Source: Leifsonia sp. PS1209
GTDB lineage: Bacteria > Actinomycetota > Actinomycetes > Actinomycetales > Microbacteriaceae
Assembly (NCBI RefSeq): GCF_012317045.1
Contig: NZ_CP051154.1
Span: 3,658,001 to 3,722,000 of the forward strand
DNA length: 64,000 bases
Reading direction: 5' to 3'
Below, one piece after another: positions 59,273-64,000 of this stretch (position 1 is the stretch's first letter; the number at the start of each line of letters is the position of its first letter). A program made the position numbers and the translations under genes. The notes below the pieces were generated by a model that did not search any database, was not told the origin of the DNA, and saw nothing but the letters and a program-made list of their open reading frames with translations.

Positions 59273-61432
59273 CTACTCCCGCACCGGCGCCACGGTCAGG
59301 TGCTCGCCATCCTCCGCGAGGTCGACCCTCACCACGTCGCCGTCCCGGATCTCTCCGGCCAGCAGCTCCGTGGCGAGCCTGTCGTCGATCTCGCGCTGCA
59401 TCAGGCGACGCAGCGGGCGGGCACCGTAGATCGGGTCGTAGCCGCGCTCGGCCAGCCAGCGCCGTGCATCCGGGGTCACCGCCAGTTCGAGGCGGCGTTC
59501 CTGCAGGCGGCGCATCAGCCGGTCGATGTTGAGCTCGACGATCTCGCCCAGCTCCTCCTTGTCGAGAGCCGAGAACACCACGATGTCGTCGAGGCGGTTC
59601 ACGAACTCCGGCTTGAAGGCCTGGCGGACCATCTGCATCACCGCCTCCTCCTTCTCGGTCTCGTTCAGGGCCGGGTCGACCAGGAACTGGCTTCCGAGGT
59701 TGGAGGTGAGGATCAGGATGGCGTTGCGGAAGTCGACCGTGCGGCCCTGGCCGTCGGTGAGGCGCCCGTCGTCGAGCACCTGCAACAGCACGTCGAAGAC
59801 CTCGGGATGCGCCTTCTCCACCTCGTCGAGGAGGATCACCGAATACGGACGGCGGCGGACAGCCTCGGTCAGCTGACCGCCCTGCTCGTAACCGACATAG
59901 CCGGGAGGGGCGCCGACGAGCCTGGACACCGAGAACTTCTCGCCGTACTCGCTCATGTCGATGCGCACCATCGACTTCTCGTCGTCGAACAGGAAGGCCG
60001 CGAGCGCCTTCGCCAGCTCCGTCTTGCCGACACCGGTCGGCCCGAGGAACAGGAAGGAACCCGTCGGCCGGTCGGGGTCGGAGATTCCGGCGCGCGTGCG
60101 ACGCACGGCGTCCGCCACCGCGGCGACAGCCTTCTTCTGCCCGATGATGCGGCGGCCGAGCTCGGCCTCCAGGTGCAGCAGCTTCTCCGTCTCGCCCTGC
60201 GTCAGCCGGTCGACGGGGATGCCCGTCCACGCGGCGACGACGGCGGCGATGTCGTCGGCGGTCACCTGCTCGTTGACCATGCGCGGCTGGTCGGGGTGCT
60301 TCTCGGCGTTCTCCGCCTCTGCGAGCTCCCGCTCGATGGCCGGGATGGTCTCATACTCGATGCGCGACGCCTCCTGGTAGCGGCCGTCCCGCAGCGCGAG
60401 GTCGCGCTTGGTCTTGGCCTCATCCAGCTGGGAGCGGAGTTCTCCCACGCGGTTCAGCGACGCCTTCTCCGCACGCCAGCGTTCCTGCAGCTCGGCCAGC
60501 TGGGCCTCCTGCTCGTGCAGCCGGGTGCGCAACTGCTCCAGGCGCTCCTTGCTGGCCTCGTCCTTCTCCTTCTTGAGCGCGAACTCTTCGAGCTTCATGC
60601 GCTCGACGACGCGCTGCAGCGTGTCGATCTCGACGGGGGCGGAGTCGATCTCCATCTTGAGCCTGCTCGCGGCCTCGTCGATGAGGTCGATCGCCTTGTC
60701 CGGCAGCTGCCTGGCGGTGATGTACCTGTTCGACAGGGATGCGGCTGCGACCAGGGCGGAGTCCTCGATCGTGACGCCGTGGTGCGCCTCGTACCTGCCC
60801 TTGAGGCCGCGGAGGATCGCGACGGTGTCCTCGACGCTCGGCTCACCCACGTAGACCTGCTGGAAGCGGCGTTCGAGGGCGGCGTCCTTCTCGATGAACT
60901 CGCGGTACTCGTTGAGCGTGGTCGCGCCGATGAGGCGCAGCTCGCCGCGGGCGAGCATCGGCTTCAGCATGTTGGAGGCCGCGACGGAGCCCTCTCCACC
61001 ACCGGCGCCCATCAGGATGTGCAGCTCGTCGACGAAGGTGATGATCTCCCCCTCCGCGTCGTTGATCTCCTTGAGGACGGCCTTGAGCCGCTCCTCGAAC
61101 TGGCCGCGGTACATCGCGCCTGCCACGAGCGCGGAGAGGTCGAGGGAGACCAGCTGCTTCCCCTTCAGGGAGTCTGCGACGTCGCCCGCGACGATGCGCT
61201 GGGCGAGGCCTTCGACAACAGCGGTCTTACCGACGCCCGGCTCACCGATGAGCACGGGGTTGTTCTTGGTGCGGCGCGTGAGCACCTGGCTGACGCGGCG
61301 GATCTCGGCGTCCCGGCCGATGACCGGGTCGAGCTTGCCGCTCTTGGCGATCTCGGTGAGGTTGACGCCGTACTGTTCGAGCGCGCTTTTCTGCTCCTCT
61401 TGAGTGGAGGGCGCGCCTTGCATGTTCGCCAT
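59273..61432 (-). CDS. clpB: ClpB-type disaggregase lacking the N-terminal domain
   Basis: A 719-residue double AAA+ protein. Walker A sites are GEPGVGKT (63-70) and, in the second domain, GPTGVGKT; Walker B sites are VDELHIL and LLDEVEKAH. The coiled-coil middle domain is present (about 290-400, [23 protein letters not shown]), as is the [10 protein letters not shown] linker. About 130-140 residues of N-terminal Clp_N domain are absent, so it resembles the short ClpB form; the start ATG has GAAAGGA upstream. It works with DnaK to dissolve aggregates. A HspR-type operator lies 27 bp upstream. Confidence 0.93.
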   Translation of the reverse strand: MANMQGAPSTQEEQKSALEQYGVNLTEIAKSGKLDPVIGRDAEIRRVSQVLTRRTKNNPVLIGEPGVGKTAVVEGLAQRIVAGDVADSLKGKQLVSLDLSALVAGAMYRGQFEERLKAVLKEINDAEGEIITFVDELHILMGAGGGEGSVAASNMLKPMLARGELRLIGATTLNEYREFIEKDAALERRFQQVYVGEPSVEDTVAILRGLKGRYEAHHGVTIEDSALVAAASLSNRYITARQLPDKAIDLIDEAASRLKMEIDSAPVEIDTLQRVVERMKLEEFALKKEKDEASKERLEQLRTRLHEQEAQLAELQERWRAEKASLNRVGELRSQLDEAKTKRDLALRDGRYQEASRIEYETIPAIERELAEAENAEKHPDQPRMVNEQVTADDIAAVVAAWTGIPVDRLTQGETEKLLHLEAELGRRIIGQKKAVAAVADAVRRTRAGISDPDRPTGSFLFLGPTGVGKTELAKALAAFLFDDEKSMVRIDMSEYGEKFSVSRLVGAPPGYVGYEQGGQLTEAVRRRPYSVILLDEVEKAHPEVFDVLLQVLDDGRLTDGQGRTVDFRNAILILTSNLGSQFLVDPALNETEKEEAVMQMVRQAFKPEFVNRLDDIVVFSALDKEELGEIVELNIDRLMRRLQERRLELAVTPDARRWLAERGYDPIYGARPLRRLMQREIDDRLATELLAGEIRDGDVVRVDLAEDGEHLTVAPVRE

Positions 61433-61458
61433 TGGTGTCCTTTCCTCGGTCGGGCAAA

Positions 61459-61479
61459 CTTGAGTCTACTAGGCTCAAC
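61459..61479. promoter_or_regulatory. HspR-type (HAIR) operator upstream of clpB
   Basis: CTTGAGT-CTACTAG-GCTCAAC fits the HspR inverted repeat CTTGAGT-N7-ACTCAAG with one perfect and one 5/7 half. It lies 27 bp before the clpB start codon and predicts heat-shock control. No hspR gene is in the window. Confidence 0.7.
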
Positions 61480-61533
61480 TTTCTTTCGCACCCCCCTATT
61501 TCCACCCGCTTGGAAAAAGTTCACTATTCAGTC

Positions 61534-61574
61534 TTGCTAACTACCGGTACTCGGCCTTACTATCTAGTAGTACC
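61534..61574 (+). promoter_or_regulatory. PadR promoter with palindromic operator
   Basis: TTGCTA (61534-61539), an 18-nt spacer and TACTAT (61558-61563) form a promoter. The palindrome TACTA-TC-TAGTA (61558-61569) covers the -10 box, and GGTACT (61546-61551) with AGTACC (61569-61574) gives an outer repeat. It should be the autoregulatory site of PadR. Confidence 0.6.
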
Positions 61575-61603
61575 AAGCAACACTGAGTAGTAAGGAGAGC
61601 GTC

Positions 61604-61963
61604 ATGAGCAAGCAAGCGACAGAGATGCTCAAGGGAACCCTCGAGGGCATCGTCCTCGCCATCCTCGCCGGCCGCGCAGCATACGGCTACGAGATCACCT
61701 CCTGGCTGAGGGACCAGGGTTTCTCCGACATCGCAGAGGGCACCATCTACGCGCTGCTCGTCCGCATCGAGCAGCGCGGCCTCGTGGATGTGGAGAAGGT
61801 CCCGTCCGAGAAGGGGCCGCCCCGCAAGGTGTACTCCCTCAACAGCCAGGGCCAGGAATACCTCGACGAATTCTGGACCACCTGGAGCTTCCTCTCCGAG
61901 CGACTGGAACAGCTCCGCCACACCGAACAGACCGAAACACACACCCAGGAAGAGGAACAGTAG
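61604..61963 (+). CDS. PadR family transcriptional regulator
   Basis: A 119-residue regulator preceded by AAGGAGAGCGTC. The winged helix is MLKGTLEGIVLAILAGRAAYGYEITSWLRDQGFSDIAEGTIYALLVRIEQRGLVDVEKVPSEKGPPRKVYSLNSQGQEYL, with the C-terminal dimer helix EFWTTWSFLSERLEQLRH. It is the first gene of an operon with DUF1048 and a DrrAB-type exporter and probably represses it through the palindrome over the -10 box. Confidence 0.9.
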   Translation: MSKQATEMLKGTLEGIVLAILAGRAAYGYEITSWLRDQGFSDIAEGTIYALLVRIEQRGLVDVEKVPSEKGPPRKVYSLNSQGQEYLDEFWTTWSFLSERLEQLRHTEQTETHTQEEEQ

Positions 61964-61965
61964 TC

Positions 61966-62358
61966 ATGGTCGCGAAATGGATCGAAGCCCTCACCGGCTC
62001 CCTCGAACAGAAGAAGCAGTACAAGCAGGCCGTCGCCCGCGTCGAAGCTCTCCCCGAGCCCTATCGGAGCACGGCCAAGGCCCTCAACAGGTACTTCATG
62101 TACTACGGCGGCATCACAGACGGCGACACCCTGGTCACGATGATCGGCGACCACACCGACCTGTGGGAGCGCGCATCCATCGACGGCACTCCGGTGCGCG
62201 ACATCGTCGGCGACGACCCCGTGGAGTTCGCGGAAGAGTTCGCCGCCTCGTACTCGGGCCACCAGTGGATCGACAAGGAGCGGGCACGCCTCACCAACGC
62301 GATCGACGCGGCGGTCAGCGGAAAGGCCGCCCCCGACAACAAGGAGACGGACGAATGA
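61966..62358 (+). CDS. DUF1048 family protein
   Basis: A 130-residue helical protein starting 2 nt after the PadR stop. It begins MVAKWIEALTGSLEQKKQYKQAVARVEALPEPYRSTAKALNRYFMYYGG and contains DGDTLVTMIGDHTDLWERASIDGTPVRDIVGDDPVEFAEEFAASY, the DUF1048 pattern, a family regularly found between PadR and ABC genes. Its role is unknown; it may sense the substrate or modulate PadR. It overlaps the ATPase gene by 4 nt. Confidence 0.83.
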   Translation: MVAKWIEALTGSLEQKKQYKQAVARVEALPEPYRSTAKALNRYFMYYGGITDGDTLVTMIGDHTDLWERASIDGTPVRDIVGDDPVEFAEEFAASYSGHQWIDKERARLTNAIDAAVSGKAAPDNKETDE

Positions 62359-63173
62359 CCACCACCACCATGCCGGCACCCGCCATCCGGGTGCACGGCA
62401 TCGAGAAGTCCTTCAAGGAGCTGAGCGTGCTCCGCGGCGTCGACTTCGACGTCGCCCCCGGCAGCATCTTCGCCCTGCTCGGCTCGAACGGCGCGGGCAA
62501 GACCACCCTCGTGCGCATCCTGTCGACGCTGCTGAAGTCGGATGCGGGGACCGCGACGGTCGCCGGATACGACGTGGCGGCCGAGCCGGGCAGCGTGCGC
62601 GAGTCGATCAGCCTGACCGGCCAGTTCGCCGCAGTGGATGAGGTGCTCACCGGCAGGGAGAACCTCATCCTGGTCGCCAAGCTGCGCCACCTGAAGAACC
62701 CGGGCGGCATCGCGGACGACCTGCTCGCCCGGTTCTCGCTCACCGACGCCGGCAGCCGCAAGGCGGCCACGTACTCCGGAGGGATGCGCCGCCGCCTCGA
62801 CATCGCGATGAGCCTGATCGGCAATCCGCCCGTGATCTTCCTCGACGAGCCGACGACGGGCCTCGACCCCCAGGCGCGCATCGAGGTGTGGCAGACGGTC
62901 AAGCAGCTGGCCGGCCAGGGCACGACGGTGCTGCTCACGACGCAGTACCTCGACGAGGCCGAGCAGCTCGCCGACCGGATCGCGATCCTGCACAAGGGCA
63001 CGATCATCCAGAACGGCACGCTCGCCGAACTGAAGCAGCTCCTCCCCGCGGCGAAAGTCGAGTACGTGGAGAAGCAGCCGTCGCTCGAGGACGTGTTCCT
63101 CGCCCTCGTCGGTGAGACCGGCGAGACAGCCGAAGAGACCGCAACCGAAACCACACGAAAGGCAGACCGATGA
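62355..63173 (+). CDS. ABC exporter ATPase, DrrA-type (daunorubicin resistance)
   Basis: A 272-residue ATPase: Walker A GSNGAGKTT, signature YSGGMRRRLDIAMSLI, Walker B FLDEPTTGLDP, H-loop TTQYLDEAEQLADRI, and a C-terminal segment NGTLAELKQLLP with EKQPSLEDVFLALVGE, all of the DrrA/drug-exporter class. It pairs with the following permease. The drug or lipid exported is unknown. The gene overlaps both neighbours by 4 nt. Confidence 0.9.
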   Translation: MTTTTMPAPAIRVHGIEKSFKELSVLRGVDFDVAPGSIFALLGSNGAGKTTLVRILSTLLKSDAGTATVAGYDVAAEPGSVRESISLTGQFAAVDEVLTGRENLILVAKLRHLKNPGGIADDLLARFSLTDAGSRKAATYSGGMRRRLDIAMSLIGNPPVIFLDEPTTGLDPQARIEVWQTVKQLAGQGTTVLLTTQYLDEAEQLADRIAILHKGTIIQNGTLAELKQLLPAAKVEYVEKQPSLEDVFLALVGETGETAEETATETTRKADR

Positions 63174-63934
63174 CCACGCACGTCATCAGCGACACCGGCG
63201 TTCTGACCGGTCGGTCGCTGCGCCACATCCTCCGCAGCCCGGACACCATCATCACCACCGTGATCACCCCGATCGCGCTGATGCTGCTCTTCGTCTACGT
63301 GCTCGGCGGGGCCATCCACACCGGCTCGGACGAGTCGTACGTCAACTACATGCTCCCCGGCATCCTGCTCATCACGATCGCATCCGGCGTGGCGTACACC
63401 GCGTACCGGCTGTTCCTCGATCTGCAGGGCGGCATCTTCGAGCGGTTCCAGTCCATGCCGATCTCCCGGTCGAGCGTGCTCTGGGGCCACGTGCTCACCT
63501 CGCTGGCCGCGAACCTGGTCTCCGTGGCCGTCGTCATCGGCGTCGCGCTGATCATGGGGTTCCGCACCGGGGCGTCGGTCGGTGCCTGGCTGGCCGTCGC
63601 GGGCATCCTGATCCTGTTCACCCTCGCGCTGACCTGGATCGCCGTGATCGCCGGGCTCTCGGCCAAGACCGTGGACGGGGCGAGCGGCTTCAGCTACCCG
63701 CTGATCTTCCTCCCGTTCATCAGCTCCGCCTTCGTGCCCACCGAGTCGATGCCGGCCCCGGTGGCCTGGTTCGCCGAGAACCAGCCGGTGACCTCGATCG
63801 TCAACACCATCCGGGCGCTCTTCGCCGCGCAGCCGGTGGGCGGGGACATCTGGATCGCTCTGGCCTGGCTCGTCGGCATCCTGGTGGTGGCCTACGGCTT
63901 CGCCATCGCGATCTACCGGCGGAAGATCAGCTGA
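63170..63934 (+). CDS. ABC-2 type permease, DrrB-like
   Basis: A 254-residue membrane protein with six segments, starting TDTGVLTGRSLRHILRSPDTIITTVITPIALMLLFVYVLGGAI and including IFERFQSMPISRSSVLWGHVLTSL and AGLSAKTVDGASGFSYPLIFLPFISSAFVPTESMP, the ABC-2 signature ending in FLPFISSAFVP. It completes the PadR/DUF1048/DrrAB export operon. A stem-loop follows within 40 bp. Confidence 0.9.
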   Translation: MTTHVISDTGVLTGRSLRHILRSPDTIITTVITPIALMLLFVYVLGGAIHTGSDESYVNYMLPGILLITIASGVAYTAYRLFLDLQGGIFERFQSMPISRSSVLWGHVLTSLAANLVSVAVVIGVALIMGFRTGASVGAWLAVAGILILFTLALTWIAVIAGLSAKTVDGASGFSYPLIFLPFISSAFVPTESMPAPVAWFAENQPVTSIVNTIRALFAAQPVGGDIWIALAWLVGILVVAYGFAIAIYRRKIS

Positions 63935-63971
63935 CCTCGGAATGAGCGCGATCATCGAGTTCGAACACACT

Positions 63972-64000
63972 CACGCGGCACCCGTCTCGGGTGTCGCGTG
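63972..64000 (+). terminator. Probable terminator stem at the window edge
   Basis: CACGCG-g-CACCCG (63972-63984), a TCT loop and CGGGTG-t-CGCGTG (63988-64000) form a 13-bp stem with one G-U pair. The T-tract would lie just beyond the window. Confidence 0.6.

Noticed and set aside
59300..61540. A 746-codon plus-strand frame opposite clpB
   Set aside because: Antisense shadow of a well-conserved AAA+ gene; no recognisable domain.

Overview
The window looks like chromosomal DNA of a high-GC actinobacterium, most likely of the family Microbacteriaceae (a Leifsonia- or Microbacterium-like organism). This rests on the strongly GC-biased third codon positions, many GTG starts, ATGA/GTGA gene overlaps, actinobacterial families (DUF3052, DUF1990, DUF5819, DUF6421, a septum-formation-type protein, a HspR-type operator before clpB) and the very frequent hexamer GGATGC/GCATCC. 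I saw no rRNA, tRNA, CRISPR array, insertion sequence or prophage. About ten genes appear to be leaderless: a TANNNT-like -10 box lies 6-7 nt before the start codon and there is no ribosome binding site.

Layout. 1-5.0 kb: end of an SDR gene, chorismate mutase, an FtsX-type ABC pair, a SRPBCC/MarR operon with two tandem palindromic operators, and purA. 5.0-8.3 kb: a self-regulated TetR / degenerate ABC ATPase / YhgE-Pip operon. 8.3-16.5 kb: housekeeping (metallophosphatase, DUF3052, SpoU methyltransferase, HAD phosphatase, septum-formation-like protein, pyrE, xthA) and small unknowns. 16.6-21.9 kb: a seven-gene surface-protein operon with its own SipW-type signal peptidase, four TasA-like or similar exported proteins, an LPDTG-anchored protein and an exported seven-bladed RCC1 propeller. 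It is followed by a tiny convergent operon of three small genes, a large perfect inverted repeat, a LuxR/ATPase regulator and an ECF sigma factor. 25.7-29.2 kb: FAD oxidoreductase, HTTM and DUF5819 operon. 29.3-32.4 kb: an SsuABC/TauABC-type importer. 32.4-40.3 kb: APC permease, a catalytically degenerate SDR, AlkD-like protein, DUF6421, SDR, threonine aldolase, GNAT. 40.3-45.9 kb: an exopolysaccharide operon (processive GT2 synthase, membrane GH26 hydrolase, Ugd, GalU). 46.3-52.1 kb: nitroreductase, APC permease, an orphan sugar-binding lipoprotein, alcohol dehydrogenase, homocysteine methyltransferase. 52.4-59.2 kb: a 1288-residue wall-anchored adhesin diverging from an operon of a Tat-exported DUF6916-like protein, GNAT, a second DUF6916-like protein and three tail-collar (MdpB-like) proteins. 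59.3-64 kb: an N-domain-less ClpB and a PadR/DUF1048/DrrAB operon.

The two candidates for little-described systems are the SipW/RCC1/LPDTG surface operon (16.6-21.9 kb), flanked by its likely regulators, and the divergent adhesin / DUF6916 / GNAT / triple tail-collar locus (52.4-59.2 kb). Both end in covalent wall-sorting signals (LPDTG and LAATG), but no sortase gene lies in the window. The exopolysaccharide operon would add a third surface component.
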